DNA of 64,000 bases from an uncultured Clostridia bacterium (GTDB taxonomy: Bacteria > Bacillota > Clostridia > Oscillospirales > Acutalibacteraceae): positions 1 to 64,000 of the forward strand of contig CANRIZ010000010.1 of the NCBI GenBank assembly GCA_947630835.1, in the 5' to 3' direction. Positions 26,645 through 35,480 of the stretch are shown one piece after another; positions within the stretch are counted from its first letter, which is position 1, and each line of letters opens with the position of its first letter. Made by a program: the position numbers and the translations under genes. Under the pieces are notes generated by a model. The model searched no databases, was not told the DNA's origin, and saw nothing but the letters and a program-made list of their open reading frames with translations.

Positions 26645-27511
26645 CTAATTTATAATGCGTTTCATATCCTCGGGCATATCCCTGTAAAATTCCATTTTTT
26701 CCTCGGTTACGGGGTGTATAAAGCTGCAATAACAGCAATGCAGGGCTTGACGGCACAGTCGTTCGTCGGGCTTTCCGTACATCGTATCGCCTACAAGCGG
26801 CGCGCCGATATGCGCAAAATGAACCCTTATCTGATGAGTTCTGCCGGTTTCAAGCTCGATTTTCAAAAGCGTGTTTTCCCCGTTGTTTTTAATCGCTTCC
26901 CAATTAGTTACCGCCCGTTCGCCGCGGTCGTCAACGGTTCTCAGCGTAATTATTGGGTCGGGTCTGAAAATAGGCTTGTCTATAGTGCCTTTGCCCTCAA
27001 ATACCGCCGAAGCTATTGCAAGGTATCTTTTTTTAATTTTTCCCGAAAGCCTTGAAGCCGTATATTTGTTAAGGGCGCAGACCATAAGCCCCGAAGTACC
27101 CTTGTCAAGCCTTCCGACCGCCCTGAAAACCGCCCGTTTTCCTTTTTCTTCAAGATAATAGGCAAGCGCGTTTGAAAGCGTATCGCCCAAATGGTTATGG
27201 CTTTCGTGTACCGAAAGATTGGCAGGCTTGTTTATAACTATCAGGTCGTCGTCCTCATACACAATGTCAAGCGGCATTTTTACGGGTATGGAAACGCTCC
27301 GGTTGCCGTCGGAGGGAATGTTGATTTCAAGAACGTCTCCCTTTTTCATAAAATCAACGGTTCGTGTGTGCAGACCGTTTAAAAGTATGCCGTCCGAAGC
27401 CTGCTTAAGCTTTGTGATAAGACGGTGGGAGTAACCGTTTGCCTTTAAAAAATCAAGCACCTTGCGGTTATCGTATTTTTCCGTGATTTTGTAACAGATT
27501 TTCCTCGGCAT
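26645..27511 (-). CDS. RluA family RNA pseudouridine synthase
   Basis: A 288-aa enzyme. The N-terminal S4-like RNA-binding part (KVLDFLKANGYSHRLITKLKQASDGILLNG, in pieces) is followed by the catalytic core with GRLDKGTSGLMVCALN (catalytic Asp near residue 137) and GRTHQIRVHFAHIGAPLVGD. It isomerises uridine in rRNA or tRNA; the exact sites of RluA paralogs in Clostridia are not predictable by sequence alone. It follows the CCA enzyme by 9 bases and ends in a strong terminator. Confidence 0.9.
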   Translation of the reverse strand: MPRKICYKITEKYDNRKVLDFLKANGYSHRLITKLKQASDGILLNGLHTRTVDFMKKGDVLEINIPSDGNRSVSIPVKMPLDIVYEDDDLIVINKPANLSVHESHNHLGDTLSNALAYYLEEKGKRAVFRAVGRLDKGTSGLMVCALNKYTASRLSGKIKKRYLAIASAVFEGKGTIDKPIFRPDPIITLRTVDDRGERAVTNWEAIKNNGENTLLKIELETGRTHQIRVHFAHIGAPLVGDTMYGKPDERLCRQALHCCYCSFIHPVTEEKMEFYRDMPEDMKRIIN

Positions 27512-27520
27512 ATTCTTCCC

Positions 27521-28843
27521 TTATTTCAGCTCTTTTGCCTTTTCGATTAATTTATCCCTGTCGTTTTCACAGTCTCCGTTGATAACGAGCGTCAGCAGGG
27601 AGTTTAAAGCTAAATTTATTTTCTCGCCCTTTATTCCCATAGCCTTTAAATCGTTGCCGTCAATATTAAGCTGCTTTAAAGAAAAACATTCGTCGTTTTT
27701 CAGTATTTCATCAAGAAATTCCTGCATTTTTTTTAGCTTTTCGTCGTGGGAATTGGGGTTTGCTTTTGCAAAGCAGTCGGCGCGGCGAACCTTCATAAAA
27801 TTCCTGTATCGCTCCTCGCCGATATTCGAGAGAAAAAATTTAGCTTCCGCCTTGCTCCTCGGTGAAGCGGCGGAGTGTATTTTGATTAGCGTTGAAACCT
27901 TTTCGACCGTTTTGTTGTCGTATCTCATACGCTTTAAAATTTCTTTGCTGATAACATAACCCGCCAGGGCATGACCCTTAAAATGATCTCTTCCGTTTTC
28001 GTCCGTGGTCTTGCAAAGAGGCTTCGCTATATCGTGGAAAAACATCGTAAGCCTTAAATCCTTGTCGTTTTCAATAAAATCGACAGCCGCAAGACTGTGC
28101 TGCGCAACGTCGTAAATATGGTACGGCGTGTTCTGCTCACAGCCGAAAAGGTCGGCGTATTCGGGAATGAAAACTTCCAAAACGCAGCGGTATTTGTTCA
28201 ACGTATCCCTTACGCTTTTTCCGCATAAAAGCTTTGTAAATTCCTCCCGTATGCGTTCTGCGGCGATGTTCCTTAAAAGCTCCCTGTTTTTTATAATGCT
28301 TTCCGACGTGCTTTTTTCAATATCAAAGCCGAGCGTGCAGGAAAAACGTATCGCCCGCATAATGCGCAAAGCGTCCTCGTTAAACCTTTTGTCGGGTTCG
28401 CCCACACAGCGGATAATTCCGCTTTTAATATCCTCCGTACCGCCGAACAGGTCGATAAGTCCCTCGTTTTCATTAAAGCAAAGGGTGTTTACGGTAAAAT
28501 CCCTGCGGGATAAATCGTCCTTGAGATTTCTCGAAAAATTTACGCTTTCCGGGTGACGGTTGTCAAGATAATCGCCGTCTGTCCTGTACGTCGTGATTTC
28601 TATCGGTTCGCCTTCGATTATAACCGTAACCGTACCGTGTTTAATCCCGGTTTCGATGATACGAAATCCCTCGAACACTTTTTCGGTTTCCTCGGGCAGG
28701 GCGGAGGTGGTAACGTCAAAATCATGGGCAGCGATTCCCATTATCATATCGCGGACGCAGCCTCCGACGGCATAGGCTTCAAAGCCGTTGTCTTTCAACA
28801 GCTTAATCGCCCTGTTCACTTTTTCGGGAAGATGAAGCTCCAT
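27521..28843 (-). CDS. cca: CCA tRNA nucleotidyltransferase
   Basis: A 440-aa class II CCA-adding enzyme. The nucleotidyltransferase head shows YAVGGCVRDMIMG and AHDFDVTTSA with the catalytic Asp pair, RRDFTVNTLCFNENEGLIDLFGG follows, and FNEDALRIMRAIRFSCTLGF is the neck. An HD domain (MFFHDIAKPL) near residue 265 makes it longer than the smallest forms. I start at ATG 28843, because GAGGA lies just upstream and the promoter at 28883-28911 would begin transcription at about 28876, downstream of the other candidate ATG at 28879. Confidence 0.93.
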   Translation of the reverse strand: MELHLPEKVNRAIKLLKDNGFEAYAVGGCVRDMIMGIAAHDFDVTTSALPEETEKVFEGFRIIETGIKHGTVTVIIEGEPIEITTYRTDGDYLDNRHPESVNFSRNLKDDLSRRDFTVNTLCFNENEGLIDLFGGTEDIKSGIIRCVGEPDKRFNEDALRIMRAIRFSCTLGFDIEKSTSESIIKNRELLRNIAAERIREEFTKLLCGKSVRDTLNKYRCVLEVFIPEYADLFGCEQNTPYHIYDVAQHSLAAVDFIENDKDLRLTMFFHDIAKPLCKTTDENGRDHFKGHALAGYVISKEILKRMRYDNKTVEKVSTLIKIHSAASPRSKAEAKFFLSNIGEERYRNFMKVRRADCFAKANPNSHDEKLKKMQEFLDEILKNDECFSLKQLNIDGNDLKAMGIKGEKINLALNSLLTLVINGDCENDRDKLIEKAKELK

Positions 28844-28882
28844 AGTCGTCCTCGAAAACCGTCTTGGATTTATTCGCATTTT

Positions 28883-28911
28883 ATTTTAATATATTTTCAT
28901 TTGCTTGTAAA
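28883..28911 (-). promoter_or_regulatory. Minus-strand promoter for cca
   Basis: TTTACA (28906-28911), 17-bp spacer, TAAAAT (28883-28888) on the minus strand. Its -35 box lies on the same bases as the -35 of the plus-strand promoter. Confidence 0.65.
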
Positions 28912-28934
28912 GCAATAATATTTTGTGATATTAT
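28905..28934 (+). promoter_or_regulatory. Plus-strand promoter for the DUF896 gene
   Basis: TTGTAA (28905-28910), 18-bp spacer, TATTAT (28929-28934). Confidence 0.55.
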
Positions 28935-28966
28935 ATTGAGTAAATAATAAAAAAAGGAAAATACTT

Positions 28967-29170
28967 ATGGAAACACCGAGATTAAAAAGAATAAACGAGC
29001 TTGCCCGCAAGCAAAGGGAAACGGGACTGACCGAGGAGGAAAGACGGGAGCAGGAAAAACTCCGCAGGGAATATGTAACCGCTTTTAAGAAAAATCTTGT
29101 CGCTCAGCTTGAGAACACCTATATAGTAGATGAAAACGGCGCCAAAAGAAAGGTGCGCAGGAAAAAATAA
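28967..29170 (+). CDS. DUF896 family protein (YnzC-like)
   Basis: A 67-aa protein. LKRINELARKQRETGLTEEERREQEKLRREY is the family signature (shown here from residue 5 in pieces: RINELARK, GLTEEERREQ, LRREYV). The B. subtilis relative YnzC lies in the SOS-controlled yneA operon, but its job is not established. Here it stands alone between cca and the topoisomerase genes; I see no clear LexA box. SD AAAAAAGGAAA precedes the ATG. Confidence 0.9.
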   Translation: METPRLKRINELARKQRETGLTEEERREQEKLRREYVTAFKKNLVAQLENTYIVDENGAKRKVRRKK

Positions 29171-29192
29171 CCCCAAATTTAGTTGACAAAAC

Positions 29193-29222
29193 TTGACTTA
29201 ATCGCAATATATAGTGTAAAAT
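29193..29222 (+). promoter_or_regulatory. Promoter for the topoisomerase operon
   Basis: TTGACT (29193-29198), 18-bp spacer, TAAAAT (29217-29222). A second -35-like TTGACA lies 10 bases upstream at 29183-29188. Confidence 0.6.
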
Positions 29223-29277
29223 ATATTGTATTTTAATTTTACTTATTATTTTTAAATGATTGAGGACGGCTGTTTTT

Positions 29278-31263
29278 ATGGCGAAAAAAGCGGAATATAC
29301 GGAAGAAAGCATTTCCCAATTAAAAGGCGCCGACCGTGTTCGTAAAAGACCTGCGGTTATTTTCGGCTCGGACGGTATCGAGGGCTGCGAGCATGCGGTG
29401 TTTGAAATTCTCTCAAATTCAATAGACGAAGCAAGAGAGGGCTACGGCAGCGAAATTACCGTGACCCGTTTTCTTGACGGCTCGATAGAGGTGCTTGACC
29501 GGGGCAGGGGAATGCCCATGGATTACAACGAAAACGAGGGCAGGTACAACTGGGAGCTGCTTTTCTGCGAGCTGTATGCGGGCAGTAAATACGACACAAA
29601 CGACGGCGGAAGTTATGAATATTCCCTCGGGCTTAACGGCTTGGGTCTTTGCGCCACGCAGTACGCTTCGGAGTATATGGAAGCGGAGGTGCATTACAAC
29701 GGCTTCTGCTATAAAATGAGCTTTAAGGAAGGCGAACCGGACGGCGAATTGATTAAAGAGCCGTACAATAAAAAGGACACGGGCACAAGAATACGTTGGA
29801 AGCCCGATATCAAAGTTTTTACGGACATCAAAATTCCGCTTGAATACTATCAGCAAACCATAAAGCGCCAGTCTGTTGTTAATGCGGGAATAAAATTCAT
29901 ATTAAAAGACCAAATCAGCGCGGGCGCTTTTGAAAAATACGAGTACCTGTACGCAAACGGCATTACCGACTATGTAAAAGAGGCCGTCGGCGAAAACGCC
30001 TTTTCTTCCGTCCAATTTTGGCAGACGGAGCGTAAGGGCAGGGACAGGGACGATATGCCCGATTACAAGGTTAAAATCAACGCCGCGGTCTGCTTTTCAA
30101 ACAGGGTACAGCTAAAAGAATATTATCACAATTCCAGCTACCTCGAACACGGCGGCGCTCCCGAAAAGGCGGTAAAGAGCGCGCTTGTATCTCAAATCGA
30201 CGCTTATTTAAAGGCAAACGGCAAATATACAAAGACTGATTCAAAAATCACTTTTCAGGATATTGAAGACTGTCTTGTAATAGTTATATCCTCCTTTTCC
30301 ACTCAAACTTCTTATGAAAATCAGACAAAAAAGGCTATCACCAATAAGTTTATACAGGAGGCTATGACCGAGTTTTTAAAGCACAATTTGGAGGTCTATT
30401 TTATCGAGAACAAAATCGAAGCCGATAAAATCTCCGACCAGGTGCTTATAAATATGCGCTCCCGCATTAAGGCGGAAAGCACAAGGCTTAATATCAAAAA
30501 AACGCTCCAGTCCGGCAACAGTATGACCGACAGGATTGAAAAATTCGTAGACTGCCGTTCAAAGGACGTAAACGAGAGGGAAATATTTATCGTCGAGGGC
30601 GACTCGGCTCTCGGCGCATGCAAGCAGGCGAGGGACTCCGGCTTCCAGGCGGTTATGCCCGTCAGGGGTAAAATTCTTAACTGCTTAAAGGCTGAGTATT
30701 CAAAGGTGTTTAAATCGGATATAATTACCGATTTGATTAAGGTGCTCGGCTGCGGCGTTGAGGTGAGCGCAAAGTCAAATAAAAATCTGTCGCTTTTCAG
30801 TATGGAAAATCTGCGTTGGAGCAAGGTCATAATCTGTACCGACGCGGACGTTGACGGCTTCCAGATCAGGGCGCTTATTCTCACTATGATTTACAGGCTT
30901 ATGCCCACTTTAATAAGAGAGGGCAAGGTGTTTATAGCCGAATCTCCGCTTTATGAAATCAATACCAAGGACGAAACCTGGTTTTGCTATACCGAAAAGG
31001 AAAAGGCGCAGGCTCTTGAGGAGATAGGCGATAAAAAATATACTATTCAGCGTTCAAAGGGACTCGGCGAAAACGAGCCCGAGATGATGTGGCTTACCAC
31101 CATGAACCCCAAAACCCGCCGCCTTATAAAGGTTGAGCCGGATTTTGACCCTCAGGCGGTTGCGGACAAGTTTGATTTGCTTTTGGGCGACAATCTTCAG
31201 GGCAGAAAAGACTATATATCGGAAAACGGATATAAATATATTGATATGACGGATTTGTCATAA
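29278..31263 (+). CDS. parE: Type IIA DNA topoisomerase subunit B (ParE/GyrB-like, divergent)
   Basis: A 661-aa ATP-driven topoisomerase subunit. The GHKL ATPase shows FEILSNSIDEAREGYGSEI and VLDRGRGMPMDY, with GLNGLGLCATQYASE where most relatives have a GLHGVGASVVNALS-like lid. The Toprim part shows IVEGDSALGACKQARDSGFQAVMPVRGKILN (in pieces) and TDADVDGFQIRALILTMIYR. The start is ATG 29278; GAGGA lies upstream and an in-frame TTG at 29260 overlaps it. Sequence is clearly off the usual GyrB line, so ParE (topoisomerase IV) or a second type IIA enzyme is likely. The A subunit gene follows after 16 bases. Confidence 0.85.
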   Translation: MAKKAEYTEESISQLKGADRVRKRPAVIFGSDGIEGCEHAVFEILSNSIDEAREGYGSEITVTRFLDGSIEVLDRGRGMPMDYNENEGRYNWELLFCELYAGSKYDTNDGGSYEYSLGLNGLGLCATQYASEYMEAEVHYNGFCYKMSFKEGEPDGELIKEPYNKKDTGTRIRWKPDIKVFTDIKIPLEYYQQTIKRQSVVNAGIKFILKDQISAGAFEKYEYLYANGITDYVKEAVGENAFSSVQFWQTERKGRDRDDMPDYKVKINAAVCFSNRVQLKEYYHNSSYLEHGGAPEKAVKSALVSQIDAYLKANGKYTKTDSKITFQDIEDCLVIVISSFSTQTSYENQTKKAITNKFIQEAMTEFLKHNLEVYFIENKIEADKISDQVLINMRSRIKAESTRLNIKKTLQSGNSMTDRIEKFVDCRSKDVNEREIFIVEGDSALGACKQARDSGFQAVMPVRGKILNCLKAEYSKVFKSDIITDLIKVLGCGVEVSAKSNKNLSLFSMENLRWSKVIICTDADVDGFQIRALILTMIYRLMPTLIREGKVFIAESPLYEINTKDETWFCYTEKEKAQALEEIGDKKYTIQRSKGLGENEPEMMWLTTMNPKTRRLIKVEPDFDPQAVADKFDLLLGDNLQGRKDYISENGYKYIDMTDLS

Positions 31264-31279
31264 AATCGGGAGAAAAGAT

Positions 31280-33517
31280 ATGGCGAAGAAAAAGAAAAAC
31301 GAAACCGAACACCGCGAAGAAATGGATTTAAACACCCATATTTCCGGCGCTGGCGACGTGGTTAATCAGTATATTACCGATACGCTTGAATTGAATTATA
31401 TGCCCTACGCTATGAGCAGCATAATGTCCAGAGCGATTCCCGAAATCGACGGCTTTAAGCCCTCGCACAGAAAATTGCTCTATACTATGTATAAAATGGG
31501 GCTTTTAACGGGCACAACGGTAAAGAGCGCAAATATTGTAGGCCGTACAATGCAGTTAAACCCGCACGGCGACGCCGCAATTTACGAAACTATGATACGC
31601 CTTGCAAGGGGAAACGAGTGTCTGCTTCACCCGTATGTCGAGTCAAAGGGAAACTTCGGCAAGGCTTATTCAAAAAATATGCAGTACGCCGCTTCCCGTT
31701 ATACCGAGGCAAAGCTTGCGCCCATAGCGGCCGAGCTTTTTAAGGAAATCGACAAGGATACGGTTGATTTTGTACCCAATTACGACAATACCATGCAGGA
31801 GCCGACGCTGTTCCCCGTAACGTTCCCCTCGGTATTGGTAAACGCAAATACCGGCATAGCGGTCGGTATGGCTTCAAACATATGCTCGTTTAATTTGGGG
31901 GAGGTCTGCAATACCGCAATAGAGCTTATCAAAAACCCCGACGCGGATATTATGCAAACTCTCAAAGCTCCCGATTTTATCGGCGGAGGTCAGCTTTTGT
32001 ATAATGAAGCGCAAATGCGGGATATTTTCTCAACCGGCAGGGGAAGCTTCAAATTAAGGGCAAAATACAACTATGATAAGCAGAATAACTGCATTGACAT
32101 TTTTGAAATACCCGCAACCACGACGAGCGAGGCGATAATCGACAAAATTATCGAGCTTGCAAAGGCGGGCAAGGTCAGGGAAATATCCGACGTCAGGGAT
32201 GAAACCGACAAAAAGGGCCTTAAAATAACCATTGACGTAAAAAGGGGTACCGATCCCGACAAGCTAATGAAAAAGCTGTTTAAATCCACCCCGCTTGAGG
32301 ATTCGTTCGGCTGTAACTTTAACGTCCTTATCGCGGGCACGCCGAGGGTTATGGGCGTAAGGGAGCTTTTGCTTGAATGGATAGCCTTCAGAACGGAATG
32401 CGTAAACCGCAGGGTTTATTTTGACCTTCAAAGGGCGAAGGAAAGACTGCATTTGCTCGAGGGCTTGCAGAAAATACTGCTCGACATCGACAAGGCGATA
32501 AAAATTATCCGCTCAACCGACGAGGAGGCGGAGGTTATCCCCAATTTGATGATAGGCTTCGGCATAGATAAAATCCAGGCGGAATACGTTGCGGAAATTA
32601 AACTGCGCCATTTAAACCGGGAGTACATTTTAAAGCGTACCGCCGACATTGAACAGCTCAGAGACGAAATTGAGGATATGGAGGATACTCTTTCGTCCAA
32701 ATCAAGGGTTAAGAAAATAATAATCGGTCAGTTAAAGGAGGTCGTCGAGAAGTACGATAAGCCCAGAAGAACCGAAATTATTTACTCCGACTCCGAGGAA
32801 ATTTACGAGGAGGAAGAAAGCATACCCGATTATCCCGTTACGCTTTTCTTTACAAAGGAGGGCTACTTCAAAAAGATTACGCCCGCTTCGCTTCGTATGA
32901 ACAGCGAACAGAAAACCAAAGAGGGCGACTGTGTAATCGAGGAAATCGAAACCACCAACAGCGCCGAACTGCTTTTCTTTACAAACCGCTGTCAGGTCTA
33001 TAAGGCTAAGGCGTATGACTTTGCCGATTCAAAGGCGAGCGTCCTCGGCGACTTTGCGGCGAGCGCTCTGGGTATGGAGCAGGATGAAACCGCCGTTTAT
33101 ATGGCGGTTACAACCGACTACAAGGGTTATATGCTTTTCTTTTTTGAAAACGGCAAGGTTGCCAAGGTGGATTTAAGCGCATACGAAACCAAGACCAACC
33201 GAAAGAAGCTTATAAAAGCTTACTGCGATAAATTCCCGCTTGCGGCTGTAAAGCAAATATCGGAGGATACCGAAATCGTCGTTAAATCAAGCAGCGGAAG
33301 AATTTTGCTTTTGAATACCGGAGCAATAGCGCCCAAAGCAACCAAGGATACTCAGGGCGTTGCGGTTATGACGCAAAAGAAAAATCACAGGGTAGAGAGC
33401 GTGGAGGATTACAAAGACGGTATGTTCGCAAAGCCCGCAAGGTACAGAACAAAAAATCTTCCCGCCGCGGGCAGTCTGCTGTCGGGCGAGGATATAGGCG
33501 AACAGCTCACGCTGTAA
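31280..33517 (+). CDS. parC: Type IIA DNA topoisomerase subunit A (ParC/GyrA-like, divergent)
   Basis: A 745-aa DNA-cleaving subunit. MSSIMSRAIPEIDGFKPSHRKLLYTM opens the winged-helix region, NPHGDAAIYETMIRLARGNE follows, and AASRYTEAKL carries the active-site tyrosine near residue 143. FPSVLVNANTGIAVGMASNI is also conserved. The C-terminal part, after an acidic stretch EEIYEEEESIPD, holds beta-pinwheel-like repeats but I cannot find the GyrA-box QRRGGKG, which argues against true gyrase. SD GGGAGAAAAG precedes the ATG. It works as a tetramer with the preceding B subunit, probably in chromosome decatenation. Confidence 0.87.
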   Translation: MAKKKKNETEHREEMDLNTHISGAGDVVNQYITDTLELNYMPYAMSSIMSRAIPEIDGFKPSHRKLLYTMYKMGLLTGTTVKSANIVGRTMQLNPHGDAAIYETMIRLARGNECLLHPYVESKGNFGKAYSKNMQYAASRYTEAKLAPIAAELFKEIDKDTVDFVPNYDNTMQEPTLFPVTFPSVLVNANTGIAVGMASNICSFNLGEVCNTAIELIKNPDADIMQTLKAPDFIGGGQLLYNEAQMRDIFSTGRGSFKLRAKYNYDKQNNCIDIFEIPATTTSEAIIDKIIELAKAGKVREISDVRDETDKKGLKITIDVKRGTDPDKLMKKLFKSTPLEDSFGCNFNVLIAGTPRVMGVRELLLEWIAFRTECVNRRVYFDLQRAKERLHLLEGLQKILLDIDKAIKIIRSTDEEAEVIPNLMIGFGIDKIQAEYVAEIKLRHLNREYILKRTADIEQLRDEIEDMEDTLSSKSRVKKIIIGQLKEVVEKYDKPRRTEIIYSDSEEIYEEEESIPDYPVTLFFTKEGYFKKITPASLRMNSEQKTKEGDCVIEEIETTNSAELLFFTNRCQVYKAKAYDFADSKASVLGDFAASALGMEQDETAVYMAVTTDYKGYMLFFFENGKVAKVDLSAYETKTNRKKLIKAYCDKFPLAAVKQISEDTEIVVKSSSGRILLLNTGAIAPKATKDTQGVAVMTQKKNHRVESVEDYKDGMFAKPARYRTKNLPAAGSLLSGEDIGEQLTL

Positions 33518-33530
33518 AACTTGTATTTAC

Positions 33531-33558
33531 AATAACGCGGCCCTCGGGCTGCGTTATT
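33531..33558 (+). terminator. Hairpin after the topoisomerase operon
   Basis: AATAACGC (33531-33538) pairs with GCGTTATT (33551-33558), with an inner GCCC/GGGC. There is no U tract behind it, so it may be a weak or Rho-type terminator or just an mRNA 3' end. Confidence 0.5.
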
Positions 33559-33616
33559 CGCTTGTCCGCCTTATGGCATATATACGGACAAATAGTTAAA
33601 AATAACGTAAAAACCC

Positions 33617-33645
33617 TTGACTTATTCTTGCCTTTGTGTTATATT
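33617..33645 (+). promoter_or_regulatory. Promoter for rpmG-secE-nusG
   Basis: TTGACT (33617-33622), 17-bp spacer, TATATT (33640-33645). A small hairpin with a T run (33653-33674) follows right at the expected start of transcription. Confidence 0.75.
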
Positions 33646-33738
33646 ACTTTTACCTCTGAAAGAGGGTTCTTTTTTTGCGCCCGCTTTTTGGAGGCAGGCT
33701 AAATAAGCGATTATCGCTAATAACGGAGGTGCCGAAAA

Positions 33739-33888
33739 ATGAGAGTGAAAATTACATTGGCTTGCACGGAGTGTAAGCAACGCAATTACAACACGATGAA
33801 AAACAAGAAAAACACACCCGACAGGTTAGAGATGAACAAGTATTGCAGATTTTGCAAGAAGCATACTCTCCATAGGGAAACAAAGTAA
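33739..33888 (+). CDS. rpmG: 50S ribosomal protein L33
   Basis: A 49-aa protein too short for routine calling. It reads [19 protein letters not shown] and ends [15 protein letters not shown]. The two CxxC pairs (C9/C12, C36/C39) make this the zinc-binding form of L33. SD CGGAGGTG precedes the ATG. The rpmG-secE-nusG order is standard in Firmicutes. Confidence 0.95.
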   Translation: MRVKITLACTECKQRNYNTMKNKKNTPDRLEMNKYCRFCKKHTLHRETK

Positions 33889-33903
33889 GCGGAGGTAAAA
33901 ACG

Positions 33904-34308
33904 ATGGCTGACGAAATCAAAAAGGATTCTGCCGAAACTCCCGCAAAAGAAAAGAAAAAAGCCGATTCCAAAAAGAAAAACGAAAAGAAGGGCGACTCTT
34001 CCAAAGAAAAAAAGGCGAATATTTTTGTCCGTATGGGAAGGGCTGTAAAAAAATTCTTTAAGGATATCAGGGGCGAGTGCAAAAAGGTCGTTTGGCCCGG
34101 AGCAAAAACAGTTGTAAAAAGCTCGGGCGTTGTTCTTGCCTGCGTAGCGGTTGTCGGGGTTGTAATTTGGCTTATCGACACCGGTCTTTCGGAAATTATC
34201 AAGCTCCTTATCAATTTGGCGGAAAACGCTTCCGCAAATTCGGAATCCGCACTTGAGGCGACAAAGACTATAGCAACAGGTTTTATTCACGGATTCTTTG
34301 GTGTATAA
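33904..34308 (+). CDS. secE: Preprotein translocase subunit SecE, extended
   Basis: A 134-aa SecE, about twice the usual Firmicutes length. The first 45 residues are mostly Lys, Glu and Ser (PAKEKKKADSKKKNEKKG). The conserved SecE core follows: VKKFFKDIRGECKKVVWPGAKTVVKSS and one membrane segment VVLACVAVVGVVIWLIDTGLS near residues 77-97. A further 35-residue tail ends the protein. SecE clamps SecY in the Sec channel. SD GGAGG lies ahead of ATG 33904, and nusG begins 12 bases after the stop. Confidence 0.93.
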   Translation: MADEIKKDSAETPAKEKKKADSKKKNEKKGDSSKEKKANIFVRMGRAVKKFFKDIRGECKKVVWPGAKTVVKSSGVVLACVAVVGVVIWLIDTGLSEIIKLLINLAENASANSESALEATKTIATGFIHGFFGV

Positions 34309-34320
34309 GGGGGATATCCA

Positions 34321-34881
34321 ATGGCAGAAATCTCCAGATGGTACGTTGTTCACACCTATTCCGGCTATGAGAATAAGGTTGCCGCAAATATCGAAACGGT
34401 AGTTGAAAACCGAAAAATGCACGATTTGATTCTCGACGTGCAGGTTCCTACCGAAACGGTTGTCGAGGTTAAGGACGACGGAACCAAAAAGGAAGTTGAA
34501 AGAAAGCTGTTTCCCGGTTACGTAATAGTTAAGCTTGCCGTTTTTGAAGATGAAGACAGCGGCGAATACGAAATGACCGACGACACCTGGTACGTTATTC
34601 GCAACACCAGGGGCGTTACCGGCTTCGTAGGCCCCGAGGGCAAACCCGTTCCGCTTTCCGAAAGCGAAATTGCCGCTCTCGGCGTTGAAAAGCGGGTTAT
34701 CGAGGTCAATTACGAAAAGGGAGATATGGTTACTATTATCGACGGCGCTTTTGACGGAATTATAGGCGTTGTTGACGAAATCGACACTCAAAACAATATG
34801 GTTAGGGTAATTATTTCAATGCTCGGCAGGGAAACTCCCGTGGAGCTTGAGCTTGACCAGGTTGAGTCGATGAACAAATAA
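34321..34881 (+). CDS. nusG: Transcription termination/antitermination protein NusG
   Basis: A 186-aa protein. The NGN domain reads SRWYVVHTYSGYENKVAANIE at the start and KLFPGYVIVKL, TRGVTGFVGPEGKPVPLS further on; the C-terminal KOW domain is YEKGDMVTIIDGAFDGIIGVVDEID. NusG binds RNA polymerase and couples it to ribosomes or Rho. Length and position after secE are standard. SD AAGGGGGATA precedes the ATG. Confidence 0.97.
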   Translation: MAEISRWYVVHTYSGYENKVAANIETVVENRKMHDLILDVQVPTETVVEVKDDGTKKEVERKLFPGYVIVKLAVFEDEDSGEYEMTDDTWYVIRNTRGVTGFVGPEGKPVPLSESEIAALGVEKRVIEVNYEKGDMVTIIDGAFDGIIGVVDEIDTQNNMVRVIISMLGRETPVELELDQVESMNK

Positions 34882-34938
34882 TTTATTATTACGGTATCAA
34901 GCGTTTTTACGCTTTTTATAGCGTGCCTGCGGTACGCT

Positions 34939-34979
34939 GTGGGAGGGGTAAGTCAGGCCACTTATTCCGCCACTACCAC
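34939..34979 (+). promoter_or_regulatory. Candidate L1-binding leader before rplK
   Basis: GTGGGAGG (34939-34946) and ACCAC (34975-34979) frame a short hairpin ahead of rplK. The same GTGGGAGG..ACCAC arrangement recurs before rplA, as expected of a ribosomal-protein L1 autoregulation site. Function is inferred from position and repetition. Confidence 0.5.
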
Positions 34980-34998
34980 GAATTTTGGAGGTGCTAAA

Positions 34999-35424
34999 AT
35001 GGCTCAGAAAGTTATAGGCTTTATTAAGCTTCAAATCCCTGCCGGAAAGGCAACACCGGCGCCGCCCGTCGGACCGGCTCTCGGTCAGCACGGCGTTAAC
35101 ATTATGGCGTTTACAAAGGAATTTAACGAGCGCACTAAGAACGATATGGGGCTTATTATTCCCGTCGTTATCACGGTTTACGCAGACCATTCGTTTACCT
35201 TTGTAACCAAAACTCCCCCTGCGGCAGTCCTTCTTAAAAAGGCTTGCGGCATAGAGAGCGGTTCGGGCGTTCCGAACAAAACAAAGGTTGCAAAGATTAC
35301 GAGTGAGCAGATAAGAAAAATCGCAGAGCAGAAAATGCCCGACCTTAACGCGGCTACAATAGAAACGGCTATGAGTATGATAGCCGGTACGGCTCGCTCA
35401 ATGGGCATCACTGTTGAAGATTGA
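34999..35424 (+). CDS. rplK: 50S ribosomal protein L11
   Basis: A 141-aa protein beginning [29 protein letters not shown], the L11 N-terminal domain (quoted here only to identify: [19 protein letters not shown] is the proline-rich motif), and ending [12 protein letters not shown]. It forms the base of the factor-binding stalk. ATG 34999 is chosen for its GGAGGTG; an open frame extends 60 bases upstream without SD. PrmA, encoded in this window at 59338, methylates this protein. Confidence 0.97.
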   Translation: MAQKVIGFIKLQIPAGKATPAPPVGPALGQHGVNIMAFTKEFNERTKNDMGLIIPVVITVYADHSFTFVTKTPPAAVLLKKACGIESGSGVPNKTKVAKITSEQIRKIAEQKMPDLNAATIETAMSMIAGTARSMGITVED

Positions 35425-35432
35425 TGCTCCTT

Positions 35433-35459
35433 CGTGGGAGGAAAAATCCGATAACCACT
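35433..35459 (+). promoter_or_regulatory. Candidate L1-binding site between rplK and rplA
   Basis: CGTGGGAGG (35433-35441) and GATAACCAC (35450-35458) can pair at GTGG/CCAC around an asymmetric loop. It lies right before the rplA SD and resembles the site at 34939-34979. Confidence 0.5.
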
Positions 35460-35480
35460 TAATGGGAGGAAATTTTAATT

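Noticed and set aside
33826-34791. Open frame of 321 codons on the minus strand
   Set aside because: Antisense to rpmG, secE and nusG, all secure genes.
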